Shown here: in pieces, positions 1-9,536 of the stretch
How positions within the stretch are numbered: position 1 is the stretch's first letter
Layout: each line of letters opens with the position of its first letter
NCBI GenBank assembly: GCA_036273175.1
Contig: DASUIE010000083.1
Coordinates: forward strand, 1-43,537
Length of the DNA stretch: 43,537 nt
Reading direction: 5' to 3'
DNA from: DATARH01 sp036273175
GTDB taxonomy: Bacteria; Pseudomonadota; Alphaproteobacteria; ATCC43930; CGMCC-115725
Made by a program: the position numbers and the translations under genes
Notes under the pieces: model-generated
Told to the model about the DNA's origin: nothing
Seen by the model: only the letters and a program-made list of their open reading frames with translations
Database searches by the model: none

Positions 1-1
1 G

Positions 2-271
2 GTCGAGCTGATCCCGCTATTCGGCGACGCGCGCGAGGCGGTGCGGCTCGAACGGTGGAAGGCGGGCGCCGAGATCGCGCTCAAGCTGCCCGGCGGCGGC
101 GAGTTTCTCGTTCTCGCCGGCGGGTTCGCGGAGGGCGGCGAGGGCTTCGCGCCGCAGTCGTGGCTGCGCCTGCCGGCCGGCGGGGCGCTGAAGGCGACGG
201 CCGGACCCGTGGGCTGCAAGCTCTGGGTCAAGACCGGGCACCTCGCCGGGCCGATCACGGCGCCGGCCTGA
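2..271 (+). CDS. ChrR-type cupin domain protein, C-terminal part
   Basis: The gene is cut by the left edge of the window. An open frame runs from base 2 to a TGA at 269-271. The visible 89 residues have the look of the ChrR/anti-sigma-factor cupin fold: a VRLERW segment, a short GGEFLVLAGGF strand, then SWLRLPAG and a closing LWVKTGHL. Proteins with this ending usually bind a metal in a small beta barrel and act either as the C-terminal half of a zinc anti-sigma factor or as a stand-alone cupin. Which of the two applies here cannot be told, because the N-terminus is outside the window. The 3' end overlaps the convergent gene at 255-785 by 17 bases. Confidence 0.7.
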   Translation, partial: VELIPLFGDAREAVRLERWKAGAEIALKLPGGGEFLVLAGGFAEGGEGFAPQSWLRLPAGGALKATAGPVGCKLWVKTGHLAGPITAPA

Positions 272-785
272 ACGGGCGCTCGGCGGTGCCGTCGCCGGGG
301 TCGTAGGACCAGGCGCCGCCGCCGGCGTGACGGCGCCAGATCAGCGCCGGGTCCCAGCCGAGCTTGCGCCACAGTGTGCAGCGGTCGGGGTGGTCGGGCG
401 CGGTGTAATAGAGCCAGCCCTCGGCCATGCTGATGCCGCGGATTTCGGTGAACTGACCCTTGGGCTCGGCCGAGTAGCCGTCGCCGAGTTCGGCGCGCAG
501 CTCGTCGAGCTGGGCGGGGCGCGACGGCTGCGGGCAGGCGCGGTGCCGGACGTAGAACCAATCGATGACGGCGACGACCTGCCGCGCCTCGGCGGCGATG
601 GCGGCGAGCCGGGGGTCGGCGGTGGAGGCGGAAGCGCCGGCCGCGAGCAGCGGCAACGCGAGGGCGGCTGGAAGTCTAGCGGCAAACCAGCGGAGCGTGG
701 TAAAGGGCGCATACCTTTTCGGCCGGGGCAAGAAAGCCGAGCGAGCCGGCGGCAAGCAAAGCCGCGAAGAGATTGAGCCGGGCAT
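255..785 (-). CDS. Hypothetical exported protein
   Basis: I do not recognise the family. The mature part (from about residue 55) is rich in Trp and Tyr and contains VIDWFYVRHRACPQP, GWLYYTAPDHPDRC and GGGAWSYDPGDG, with two cysteines; it looks like a small secreted or periplasmic protein. A hydrophobic stretch of Ala and Leu ending LLAAGASAS (about residues 35-54) resembles a signal peptide. The start is uncertain. The ATG at 785 overlaps the upstream gene by about 110 bases, and an in-frame TTG at 731 would give a shorter and more usual signal peptide. It is probably the last of three small minus-strand genes running from 1397 down. Confidence 0.5.
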   Translation of the reverse strand: MPGSISSRLCLPPARSAFLPRPKRYAPFTTLRWFAARLPAALALPLLAAGASASTADPRLAAIAAEARQVVAVIDWFYVRHRACPQPSRPAQLDELRAELGDGYSAEPKGQFTEIRGISMAEGWLYYTAPDHPDRCTLWRKLGWDPALIWRRHAGGGAWSYDPGDGTAERPFRPAP

Positions 786-948
786 TCCACGGCGCTCCGA
801 ATATCGAGCCCAGCGCCCACAAGACAGCCGATATCAGCCCGACCACCAGCCCGAAAGCGCTCGCGCTATCCGCCGGCGCCCAGATGAATCCTATGACAAA
901 AGAACCTATCGCGGTGGCGACGGCGGCGGCGGCAAGAAGGAGGCGCAT
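676..948 (-). CDS. Small hypothetical membrane protein
   Basis: A 90-residue protein of unknown function made almost entirely of hydrophobic segments. They lie at about residues 2-24, 31-52 and 60-76, which suggests an inner-membrane protein with two or three helices. The start is the ATG at 948; a TTG directly before it (951) is also possible. It lies 20 bases downstream of the gene at 969-1397 in the same direction, so the two are probably co-transcribed. No motif points to a function. Confidence 0.45.
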   Translation of the reverse strand: MRLLLAAAAVATAIGSFVIGFIWAPADSASAFGLVVGLISAVLWALGSIFGAPWNARLNLFAALLAAGSLGFLAPAEKVCALYHAPLVCR

Positions 949-968
949 CAATGCCGAGCCGCCGGGAC

Positions 969-1397
969 CTATCCGAAGATGCGCGTCAGGTCGGGGGACG
1001 AACCTTTGCGGTGCGCTTGGCGGACCCGGTCAAGAGTGTCGAGATGCAGGATGACAGCCCCCGAGACTGCGACAAAGGCCAGGAGACCTAAAATCTCCGG
1101 CGCAAATCCCGCCAGCGCTATCGAAATGCAAGCGCCGACCCCGAAGGCCAAAGCGGCATAGAGCCAAATATCGCGGATCACCAGCCGCTCTTGCGTCGTC
1201 TTTCCGAATATCGGCATCCCGCTTCGTTCGACGGAGGGCTGGGTCGACCTGGCCGGTGTCGCGGCGCGTTCCAACGCCTCGAGGGTCTCTCGCAGTTCAC
1301 TGATTGCGCGAGCGACCGTCTCTTGCGAGATGTTTGCCGGCTGCGGGCTTTCCCCGGGCTTGGCCTGCGATCCAGCAATAGCCTCTTGATCGGACAT
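969..1397 (-). CDS. Hypothetical membrane protein with N-terminal helical region
   Basis: A 142-residue protein I cannot assign to a family. Residues 1-25 are polar and Pro/Gly/Ser-rich. Residues 26-48 (VARAISELRETLEALERAA) look like an amphipathic helix or short coiled coil. Two membrane segments follow at about residues 77-97 and 99-118, then a basic cytoplasmic tail. It is the first of three small minus-strand genes of unknown role and probably leads their transcript. Confidence 0.5.
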   Translation of the reverse strand: MSDQEAIAGSQAKPGESPQPANISQETVARAISELRETLEALERAATPARSTQPSVERSGMPIFGKTTQERLVIRDIWLYAALAFGVGACISIALAGFAPEILGLLAFVAVSGAVILHLDTLDRVRQAHRKGSSPDLTRIFG

Positions 1398-1448
1398 CCA
1401 TCGAAAGTAGTCCGATGCCGGCGACTGTCAATGCCGGGCCAGGCTCCG

Positions 1449-2618
1449 TTACCCCCACAGCGCCTTGCTCGCGAGGCGCGCGCCTTCGGCCAGGGCCTGG
1501 AGCTTGACCCACACCACGCTCGGGTGGACTTCGCAGGTCGAGGCGAAGCTGGCGAAGCCGCAATCGGCGCCGGCGATCACGTTCTCGCGGCCGACCGCGC
1601 CGGCGAAGCGGGCGATGCGCTGGGCGATCGCCTCGGGGTGTTCGACGATGTTGGACGAATGGGTGATGACGCCGGGGATGATGCTCTTGCCCTCGGGTAG
1701 CTTGACGCCCTCCCATGTCTGCCATTCGTGTTCGTGGCGCGGGTTGGCGGCCTCGAAGCTGTACGCGCCGGCGTCGATCGTCAGCCACAGATCGACCAGG
1801 TGCTTCGCCTCCATGTCGTGGACGCGCGGGCCGATATTGATGCTGTAGCAGGTGTGGTAGCGGATGCGGTCCTGCGGCAGGCCTCTGAGTGCGTGGTTGA
1901 GAATTTCGATGCGGCCGGCGGCCCATTTGCGGCATTGGGCGACATCGGCCTCGGGGTGCATCACGTAATAGGAGGCGAGAAGCGGGTCGTCGATCTGGAG
2001 GACAAGGCCGGCATCGACGATCGCCTTGTATTCCTCGCGCAGCGCGTCGGCGAGGGCGACGAGGTAATCCTCCTCGGTCTTGTAGTGCTCGTTGCGGTTC
2101 CAGTTGGCGAGGTTGGACGGCGAGACCGCCGGCATGAACGCCTCGACATGCGGGCGCCCGGCGAGCGCCGCCTTGAGCCGGTCGATGTCCTTCCGGAGCG
2201 CGGCGTGGCCCTTGTAGGAGACGGGGCCGGTGCACACCCAGCGGGTGCGGCCGGTGTTGCCGGCGGCGCCGGCGATCGAGGTGGCCCAGGCGTAGAACGC
2301 CGGGAAGGCCTGGTATTCGCGCGAGAGGCCCCAGTAATTCGCGGCCTCGACGGTCGGGCTCGGGGTGATGCCGTCGAGGCGCTCGTTGACATAGGGGATG
2401 AAGCCGACCCGGCCCTGCTCGCCGTCGCCGACGATGTCGATCCCGGCCTCGCTCTGGCGCGCGACGACATCGCGCACGGCCTTGTCGACACGGGCGGCGA
2501 ACGGGGCTTCGTCGATCGCCTCGTTCTGCGCCTTCTTGCGGATCAGCGCGCCGAGATCGTCGTCGCGCGGCAGGCTCCCGGCATGGGTGGTGAGGATGCG
2601 GTCGGTGCTGCGCTGCAT
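1449..2618 (-). CDS. MetE-like (cobalamin-independent methionine synthase C-terminal domain) methyltransferase
   Basis: A 389-residue protein with only the catalytic C-terminal barrel of cobalamin-independent methionine synthase (the UROD/MetE-like fold). It is half the length of a full MetE, which carries two barrels. The zinc ligands can be placed by motif: His255 and Cys257 in YHTCYSIN, Glu289 in AYSFEAANPR, and Cys353 in GADCGFASF. The N-terminal LTTHAGSLPR is typical of stand-alone family members. Such short proteins move a methyl group from a donor to a thiol, or act in catabolic C1 transfer; the true substrate is unknown. No other methionine-synthesis gene lies nearby, so calling it a methionine synthase would be too strong. 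The start is the ATG at 2618. Confidence 0.85.
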   Translation of the reverse strand: MQRSTDRILTTHAGSLPRDDDLGALIRKKAQNEAIDEAPFAARVDKAVRDVVARQSEAGIDIVGDGEQGRVGFIPYVNERLDGITPSPTVEAANYWGLSREYQAFPAFYAWATSIAGAAGNTGRTRWVCTGPVSYKGHAALRKDIDRLKAALAGRPHVEAFMPAVSPSNLANWNRNEHYKTEEDYLVALADALREEYKAIVDAGLVLQIDDPLLASYYVMHPEADVAQCRKWAAGRIEILNHALRGLPQDRIRYHTCYSINIGPRVHDMEAKHLVDLWLTIDAGAYSFEAANPRHEHEWQTWEGVKLPEGKSIIPGVITHSSNIVEHPEAIAQRIARFAGAVGRENVIAGADCGFASFASTCEVHPSVVWVKLQALAEGARLASKALWG

Positions 2619-2648
2619 GACGGTCCCTCCCGGCGATTGTGGCGCGGA

Positions 2649-3083
2649 TCAGCCGCGGCCCGGCCCGAGCAGGTCCACGGCGACCCCGAACTCGGCGGCG
2701 GCGCTTGCCATGCGCCGGTCCAGCGTCGCCATCGTAGCACCGAGCCGGCGGGCCATCGCAAGGTGCAGGGCATCCGGGGCGCGCAGCCCGAGCTCGAACC
2801 GGCGGACGTACTGGTAGGCGAGGCGGGCGTCGGACGGCTGGAACTCGATGGCTGCCGCGACGCCGGCGCGCCAGGTCTCGAAATCGTCGAGCCGCGCATC
2901 CGCGTCGGCGCGCCCGAGCTGTCCCATGCGGACGAGGCGCGACAAACCCGACGCGACCTCTGCCGCGGCAAATTCGCTGACCAGCAGTTCGGACTGCTCA
3001 TCGAGATAGCGGTGCACCTCGGCGCTGGTCGGCTCATCGATCAGGGCGGGTAAAAGCACGCTCGCGTCGAGATAGGCGCTCAA
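2649..3083 (-). CDS. VapC-type PIN-domain toxin
   Basis: A 144-residue PIN-domain protein, the usual VapC length. The acidic residues expected to hold the metal are all present: Asp6 in AYLDAS, Glu42 in AAAEVASGL, Asp104 in APDALHLA and Asp122 in ATLDRRMA. Family members are Mg-dependent RNases that cut tRNA or rRNA and are held inactive by the partner antitoxin. The start is a TTG at 3083, chosen because it overlaps the TGA of the upstream antitoxin by four bases (TTGA), the usual translational coupling. A longer in-frame reading upstream only covers the antitoxin in another frame. The intact active site suggests a working toxin. Confidence 0.85.
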   Translation of the reverse strand: MSAYLDASVLLPALIDEPTSAEVHRYLDEQSELLVSEFAAAEVASGLSRLVRMGQLGRADADARLDDFETWRAGVAAAIEFQPSDARLAYQYVRRFELGLRAPDALHLAMARRLGATMATLDRRMASAAAEFGVAVDLLGPGRG

Positions 3084-3334
3084 TCCTGGTCGGATTCGTA
3101 GAGCAGGTCGAGGAGCTCGACCGAGGTTATATCGACTTTTGGCCGGGCTCGGGTGCGGGCGAAAAGCCAGGCGGTAGTGCCCACCGGCGCCACCGGCTGC
3201 GCGGCGAGCGGGCGAATTTCGGCTACCGGCTGGCCGCGGCGGGTGATGATGACCTCCTCGCCGTCGCGCGCGCGGTCGATCAGGCGGGGCAGCGAATTCT
3301 TCGCATCGGCGACGCTGTATCTCGGCATGGCCAT
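3080..3334 (-). CDS. Phd/YefM-family antitoxin
   Basis: A short protein of about 84 residues with the Phd/YefM signature MPRYSVADAKNSLPRLIDRA, then GEEVIITRRGQPVAEI, the N-terminal DNA-binding fold that autoregulates such operons. The C-terminal tail (residues 50 onward, with KVDITSVELLDLLYESDQD) is the part expected to wrap the PIN toxin. Start codons at 3346, 3334 and 3328 are all in frame; I use 3334, with low certainty. The stop overlaps the toxin start by four bases. The gene is divergent from the MlrC gene at 3412, and the short gap between them must hold both promoters. Confidence 0.82.
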   Translation of the reverse strand: MAMPRYSVADAKNSLPRLIDRARDGEEVIITRRGQPVAEIRPLAAQPVAPVGTTAWLFARTRARPKVDITSVELLDLLYESDQD

Positions 3335-3411
3335 CAATATAGCCATAACTTCGCGGCTGTCGAGGCGGCGCGGCGGCGGTATGGTTCGGGCGACCCTGCC
3401 GGGAGCCTCCG

Positions 3412-4917
3412 ATGCGCCTGTTGATCGCGATGATGAAGCACGAGACCAACACCTTCTCGCCGGTGCCGACCCCGCTCGCGCGGTTCGGCCCAAGTTCTTC
3501 GGACGGAAGGGGGCCGGGACCGCTCTACGGCGAGGCGGCGGTGGCGGCGTTTCGCGGGACCGGGTCGGGGCTCGGAGCCTATCTCGACCTCGCGGCGCGG
3601 GAGAAGGCCGAGGTGGTATTGCCGATCGCGGCGAGCGCGCCGCCGTCGCGGCCGGTCGAGGACGACGCGTTCGAGCATATCGCCGGGCATATCTGTGACG
3701 CGGTCGCGAAGGGCGGGTTCGACGGCATCATGCTCGACCTCCACGGGGCGATGGTGACCGAGAGCCTCGATGACGGCGAGGGCGAGCTGTTGCGCCGCAT
3801 CCGCGCGATCGACGCGACGGTGCCGATCGCGGTCAGCTACGACATGCACGCCAACCTCTACCCGGCGATGGTCGAGAACGCGACGGTCGTTTCGGGCTAT
3901 CGCACCTATCCGCATATCGACACCTATGAGACGGCGCAGCGCGCCGGTGAGGTGCTCTTGCGGACGATGCGCGGCGAGGTGCGGCCGGTGATCGCCTGGG
4001 GCAATGTGCCGATGCTGCCGCATGTGATGAAACAGGGGTCGGACGACGAGCCGAACGCGGCGCTGCAGGCGCGGGTCGCGGCGCTGATCGGCGAGGGGGC
4101 GCTGGCGGCGAGCCTCTTCACCGGGTTCCCGCATGCCGACATTTCCAATGCCGGGCTCAGCGCCGTCGTCGTCACCGACGGCGACCGCGACCTCGCCGAG
4201 CGGATGCGCGACGAGCTTCTCGACCGGGCCTGGGTCGGGCGCGAGGATTTCGTCTACAAGCTCGAGCCGCTCGCCCAGTCGTTGAAGCGGGCTCAGGCGG
4301 TGCCGGCGGCTGGGGATGGGCCGGTCGTGCTCCTCGACCATTACGACAATTGCGCCTCGGGCGGGACGATGGACACGACGGTCGTCTTAAAGGCGATCCT
4401 CGATGCCGGGCTCGACAATGTCGCCGCCTTCGCGATCTACGACCCCGAGTCGGTGCAAGCGGCGATCGCGGCCGGGATCGGCGCCGAGGTGACGCTGTCG
4501 GTCGGCGGCAAGATGGCGATGCCGCAAATCCCCGACCCGAGCCCGCCGCTGACGATCACGGGGCGGGTCAAGACGATCTCCAGCGGCCGGTTCCGCAACA
4601 AGGGGCCGATGGGGCGCGGCGTGCGGATGGATATGGGGCCGTCGGTGGTCATCGATACCGGCAGGGTCGAGGTCGCGCTGATCTCGCGCCATGTCGAGCC
4701 GAACGACGTCAACTGCCTCCTCTCGCTCGGGATCGACCCGATGCAGAAGCGCTATGTGATGCTGAAGAGCCGCATCCACTGGCGCGCCGGGCTCGGCAAG
4801 GTCGCCAAGGCGGTCGTCGAATGCGCCGGGGTCGGGGTGTGCACCTCGGATTACGGGCAGCTCACCTTCAAGAATGTGCGCCGCCCGATTTACCCGCTCG
4901 ACCTGCCGAACCGGTAA
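3412..4917 (+). CDS. M81-family metallopeptidase (MlrC / microcystinase C-like)
   Basis: A 501-residue protein of the MlrC family, full length. N-terminal hallmarks are MKHETNTFSP (His10, Glu11), the metal-site segment GIMLDLHGAM (Asp109, His111) and SYDMHANL (Asp144, His146). The C-terminal MlrC domain follows from about residue 300 (LLDHYDNCASGGTMDTT). MlrC finishes microcystin breakdown in Sphingomonas. Most family members, however, sit in non-degraders beside transporter or amino-acid genes and probably hydrolyse other small peptides or amides. Here the next gene, 51 bases downstream, is a class III aminotransferase, so a joint role in using a modified amino acid or peptide is plausible but inferred. 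Confidence 0.88.
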   Translation: MRLLIAMMKHETNTFSPVPTPLARFGPSSSDGRGPGPLYGEAAVAAFRGTGSGLGAYLDLAAREKAEVVLPIAASAPPSRPVEDDAFEHIAGHICDAVAKGGFDGIMLDLHGAMVTESLDDGEGELLRRIRAIDATVPIAVSYDMHANLYPAMVENATVVSGYRTYPHIDTYETAQRAGEVLLRTMRGEVRPVIAWGNVPMLPHVMKQGSDDEPNAALQARVAALIGEGALAASLFTGFPHADISNAGLSAVVVTDGDRDLAERMRDELLDRAWVGREDFVYKLEPLAQSLKRAQAVPAAGDGPVVLLDHYDNCASGGTMDTTVVLKAILDAGLDNVAAFAIYDPESVQAAIAAGIGAEVTLSVGGKMAMPQIPDPSPPLTITGRVKTISSGRFRNKGPMGRGVRMDMGPSVVIDTGRVEVALISRHVEPNDVNCLLSLGIDPMQKRYVMLKSRIHWRAGLGKVAKAVVECAGVGVCTSDYGQLTFKNVRRPIYPLDLPNR

Positions 4918-4958
4918 TCCTAGGTTAGGGGGATCGTGCTGATCCCGCGGCGGGGCAT

Positions 4959-4964
4959 GGAGGA
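4959..4964 (+). promoter_or_regulatory. Ribosome binding site deciding the aminotransferase start
   Basis: GGAGGA ends five bases before the ATG at 4969. The upstream in-frame start at 4936 has no comparable site, so the shorter protein is preferred. Confidence 0.65.
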
Positions 4965-4968
4965 AAAC

Positions 4969-6318
4969 ATGGACGGCATCAACGATCTGCTCGATATCGA
5001 CCGCCGCGTTCTGGTGCACCCGCTGCATCATCCGGACGACCACCAGGCGCCGTTTTTCATCGAGCGCGGCGAGGGGTGCGAGCTGATCGGCGCCGACGGG
5101 CGCCGCGTCGTCGATGGGCTGTCCGGGCTGTGGAACGTCAATATCGGGCATGGCCGCGGCGAGCTTGCCGATGCCGCCGCCGCGCAGATGAGGAAGATCG
5201 GCTTTGCCTCGGCCTATGTCGGCCAGACCAACGAGCCGGCGATCCGCCTCGCCGAGAAAATCGTCAGCCACGCCTACGGCAACAGCGCGGCGGTGTATTT
5301 CACGACCGCCGGCGCCGAATCGAACGAAAGCGCGTTCAAGTTCGCGCGGTACTACTGGAAAATCCAGGACAAGCCGAACAAGACCAAGATCATCTCGCGC
5401 ATCCACGCCTATCACGGGGTGACGATGGCCGCGATGAGCGCGACCGGAATGGCGGCCTATCAGAAGATGTTCGGGCCGATGGTGCCCGGTTTCCTTCAGG
5501 TCGCGCCGCCCTACGCCTATCGCTGGCAGGGCAACGAGGAACCGGGGGTCGGCGCCGCCGAGGCGGTCGAGAAGGCGATCCTCGCCGAGGGGGCCGACAC
5601 GGTCGCGGCCGTGATCGCCGAGCCGGTGATGGGCGCCGGCGGCGTCATCGTCCCGCCCGACACCTATTTCCCAAAGCTGCGCGAGATCTGCGACCGCCAT
5701 GACGTCCTGCTGATCGCCGACGAGGTGATCACCGGGTTCGGCCGCACCGGCAAGTGGTTCGCGCTCGGGCATTGGGGGGTCGAGCCCGACCTCGTCTCGT
5801 TCGCCAAGGGCGTGACCAGCGGGTATCTGCCGCTCGGCGGCGTCATCGCGTCGAAACGGGTGCATGACGCGATCCTCAGCGCGCCGGCCGACCGCAAGTT
5901 CATGCACGCGGCGACCTATTCGGGGCACCCGGTGTGCTGCGCCGTCGGCCTCGCCAACCTCAAGATCATGGAGGACGAGGATTTGCCGGCGCGCGCCGAG
6001 CGGGTCGGCAAGCGGCTCCTCGGCGGGCTGGAGGAATTGCGCAACCTCCCGAATGTCGGCGAGGTGCGCGGCCTCGGGATGATGGCGGCGGTCGAGCTCG
6101 TCCGGGATAAGGGATCGAAGGAGCCGGCGCTCGGGATCGGCCCCAAGGTCGCGCGCGAGGCGATGGCCCGCGGCATCCTCCTGCGCCCGCGCGCCGGCGG
6201 CCTCGACCCGGCGATCGGCGACACGATCTGCCTGGCCCCGCCGCTGATGACCCCCGAGGCGACGATCGACCGCATCGTCGAGGTCGTGCGCGAGTCGATC
6301 GTCGCGGCGGCGGGTTAG
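4969..6318 (+). CDS. Class III PLP-dependent aminotransferase (omega-aminotransferase type)
   Basis: A 449-residue aminotransferase of the class III (ornithine / beta-alanine:pyruvate) fold. It shows the usual landmarks in order: GLWNVNIGHG, the phosphate-binding TTAGAESNESAFK, HAYHGVT, the cofactor-holding IADEVITGFGRTG, the catalytic lysine in SFAKGVTSGYLPLGG, and the C-terminal ILLRPRAGG. It moves an amino group from a terminal amine or beta/omega amino acid to pyruvate or another keto acid; the exact donor cannot be read from sequence. I place the start at 4969 because a GGAGGA ribosome site at 4959-4964 sits five bases before it. A start at 4936 would add 11 residues. It follows the MlrC gene in the same direction. 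Confidence 0.92.
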   Translation: MDGINDLLDIDRRVLVHPLHHPDDHQAPFFIERGEGCELIGADGRRVVDGLSGLWNVNIGHGRGELADAAAAQMRKIGFASAYVGQTNEPAIRLAEKIVSHAYGNSAAVYFTTAGAESNESAFKFARYYWKIQDKPNKTKIISRIHAYHGVTMAAMSATGMAAYQKMFGPMVPGFLQVAPPYAYRWQGNEEPGVGAAEAVEKAILAEGADTVAAVIAEPVMGAGGVIVPPDTYFPKLREICDRHDVLLIADEVITGFGRTGKWFALGHWGVEPDLVSFAKGVTSGYLPLGGVIASKRVHDAILSAPADRKFMHAATYSGHPVCCAVGLANLKIMEDEDLPARAERVGKRLLGGLEELRNLPNVGEVRGLGMMAAVELVRDKGSKEPALGIGPKVAREAMARGILLRPRAGGLDPAIGDTICLAPPLMTPEATIDRIVEVVRESIVAAAG

Positions 6319-6322
6319 CGCG

Positions 6323-6982
6323 TCACGGCAGCGTTTCGAAGATCGAGGCGGTCGGCCGGCCGTAGCGGTTCATCGCGCCGCCTGGCAAATCGGTGACGTC
6401 GAGGCGTCGCATGAACGGCGCCTCGAAGACATGCCCGTATGCCGGCGAGTAATAGATGACAAAGATCTTGCGCGGGTTGGCGCCGAAGGAGTCGAGGACG
6501 CGCCGGCCGATACGCTCCATCAGGCTTTCCTCGAACGGATCGTAAAAGAACAGCACGCACGGTGCGGGCGGCAATTCGCAATCGGCCGCATCGGCCTGCA
6601 CCAATTCGATCGGGACGAGGTCGGGCCGGTGGCGCGCATAGGCGGCGATGTTGGTCGCGGCGATGCGGATCAGCGGCTCGGACAACTCGATCCCGACAAC
6701 CCGGCCGAACTCGTATCCGGCGGCGATCAGCAGCACCCGCCCCTTTCCGGCCCCGTAATCGACAAAGGTAAAGCCGCGCGCCCGGTCGGCCACCGTTCCG
6801 ATCAGGCGGTCGGCGATGGTCGGCGGCGTGCCGGCGTAGCCCTTACCGTCGGGTCTCAGCATCAGCCGCTTGCCCAGGATTTCGCCGCCGGTGTCGATGC
6901 CCAAAGCCCGGTCGTAGCGCCATTCCGCCGCGCGCGCGGCGGCACGGCGGATGGCCTTTCCGATCAGCGACGGTCGCAGCAA
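6323..6982 (-). CDS. SAM-dependent methyltransferase, class I
   Basis: A protein of about 219 residues with a Rossmann methyltransferase core. The SAM-binding loop is FVDYGAGKGR, followed after one strand by GIELSEPL, and the motif IV region is CVLFFYDPFEE. The substrate is unknown. I choose a TTG start at 6982 because AGGGGG lies a few bases upstream of it and because this leaves about 110 bases for promoters before the divergent glycosyltransferase. An ATG at 7093 would add 37 poorly conserved-looking residues and would abut the glycosyltransferase start. The 3' end meets the aminotransferase tail to tail with only a four-base gap. The pairing with a glycosyltransferase may point to surface-sugar modification. 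Confidence 0.78.
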   Translation of the reverse strand: MLRPSLIGKAIRRAAARAAEWRYDRALGIDTGGEILGKRLMLRPDGKGYAGTPPTIADRLIGTVADRARGFTFVDYGAGKGRVLLIAAGYEFGRVVGIELSEPLIRIAATNIAAYARHRPDLVPIELVQADAADCELPPAPCVLFFYDPFEESLMERIGRRVLDSFGANPRKIFVIYYSPAYGHVFEAPFMRRLDVTDLPGGAMNRYGRPTASIFETLP

Positions 6983-7094
6983 TCGCGCCCCCTCTACGTC
7001 GGCAAATATCGCCGCGAAGCCTTGGTTCCGGCTCGGGATCGGCAGCCGGTGAAAATTGTTAGCTCCGAGGGCGCATGTCGGGGGCAGGGGCATC

Positions 7095-8240
7095 GTGGCG
7101 ACCGGTTCGACGACACCGACTATTCGCGTTTTCGTCCACCTGGCGCGCGGCTTCGGCGCCGCGCAATGGCAGGCCCGATGGAAACGCGGCGACATTATCG
7201 GCCTCAATGAGCGCCTGCCATACGGGTTTGGCTTGGCGCGACACGATGGCTGCGTCGTTGAATATTCGGAAGACCGCTGCGAAGGTCCCCTCGGCGCCGC
7301 GTGCCGGCTCGGGGTCCGGCTGGTGCTGGGCTTCGATCTTGTCCATGCCTGGCGCAACCGAAGCGGGCTTCGTGCCGCGGAGATTATTTGGACCGGCACC
7401 GAGTCCCAGTATCTCGCCATCCTGCTGCTGCTGCGCTGGTATCGCGGAAAACAGCGGCCCAAGGTCATTGCCCAGAGCATCTGGCTGTTTGATTCCTGGC
7501 CGCGGCTGTCGCTGTTCAAGCGGTGGCTTTATCGCAAGCTGATCGCCGACGCGGCCGTGCTGACGGTGCATTCCGAGGCGGCGTTGAAACTCGCGAATGC
7601 GCTGTTCCCGCGGCAGCGCGCGATCTTCATGCCGTTCGGGATCGGGACCGAGGAGATGATGGCCTCCCGCCCGTGCCATGCCCACCGTCCCATCCGTGTC
7701 CTGTCCGCGGGCGCCGACCGCCATCGCGACTGGGCGACCCTCATCGCCGCGATCCGCGATTGGCCCGACGCGGAACTCCGCATCGTCGCACCGCGCCTTC
7801 CGGCCCGGATAAAACTCGGTGCCAACGTGGCCGTCATCCACCCGAAAACCAATGCCGAATACCTCGAACTTTACCGCTGGGCCGATGTCGTGGCGCTGGC
7901 GCTAAAGCCCAATCTGCACGGATCTGGGATTACCGTCGTCGAGGAGGCGACGATCTTCGGCGTGCCGGTGGTGGTGACCGATCTCGGTGGAATGCGGGGA
8001 TATTTCTCGGAACGGGAGCTGCGTTACGCGCCGGCATCCGATCCCGACGCGATGCGGGAAGCTATTAAGGCGGTCGCCCGGGATGAGACATCGGCAAAGA
8101 TGGTCGAGCGCGCCCAGCGCCGGATGATCGAGGACGGGCTCACCTCGCGCGGCTTCGCCCGCCGCCATGCGCAGTTGTCGCGAGACTTGCTGGATGAGGC
8201 GATGACGGGAGAGCGAAACCGCCTAAAAAATAGGCGGTGA
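7095..8240 (+). CDS. Glycosyltransferase family 4 protein
   Basis: A protein of about 381 residues with the two-domain GT-B layout. The C-terminal half carries the GT4 pattern: IRVLSAGADRHRDW, then AEYLELYRWADVVALALKPNLHGSGITVVEEATIFGVPVV, with the nucleotide-sugar-binding acidic pair in VVEEA. It transfers a sugar from a nucleotide donor to an acceptor such as a lipid or polysaccharide; the sugar is unknown. There is no signal peptide, so it acts at the cytoplasmic side. The start is a GTG at 7095 with GGGGGCAGGGG just upstream; a TTG at 7056 is an alternative. The stop lies in a hairpin (8218-8238). It is divergent from the methyltransferase. Confidence 0.85.
   Translation: MATGSTTPTIRVFVHLARGFGAAQWQARWKRGDIIGLNERLPYGFGLARHDGCVVEYSEDRCEGPLGAACRLGVRLVLGFDLVHAWRNRSGLRAAEIIWTGTESQYLAILLLLRWYRGKQRPKVIAQSIWLFDSWPRLSLFKRWLYRKLIADAAVLTVHSEAALKLANALFPRQRAIFMPFGIGTEEMMASRPCHAHRPIRVLSAGADRHRDWATLIAAIRDWPDAELRIVAPRLPARIKLGANVAVIHPKTNAEYLELYRWADVVALALKPNLHGSGITVVEEATIFGVPVVVTDLGGMRGYFSERELRYAPASDPDAMREAIKAVARDETSAKMVERAQRRMIEDGLTSRGFARRHAQLSRDLLDEAMTGERNRLKNRR
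8218..8238. terminator. Perfect 7-bp inverted repeat at the end of the glycosyltransferase gene
   Basis: ACCGCCT and AGGCGGT flank an A-rich seven-base loop and include most of the stop codon region. There is no T-run after the stem, so it is at best a weak terminator or an mRNA-stabilising hairpin before the amt gene. Confidence 0.4.
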
Positions 8241-8292
8241 GGCTGGCGCGATAAGGTATGGTCGCCCCCGCAAGAGGGGGAGAACCATCGCG

Positions 8293-9528
<1,236 letters not shown>

Positions 9529-9536
9529 GTTGGGGC

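Noticed and set aside
2649..3452. A long 267-residue version of the PIN toxin
   Set aside because: The extra N-terminus reads through the antitoxin gene in another frame; the TTGA overlap defines the real start.
8265..8280. CCCCC...GGGGG hairpin before the amt gene as a terminator or riboswitch
   Set aside because: The stem is only five bases with no T-run, and the G-run serves as part of the ribosome binding site; there is no wider conserved structure.
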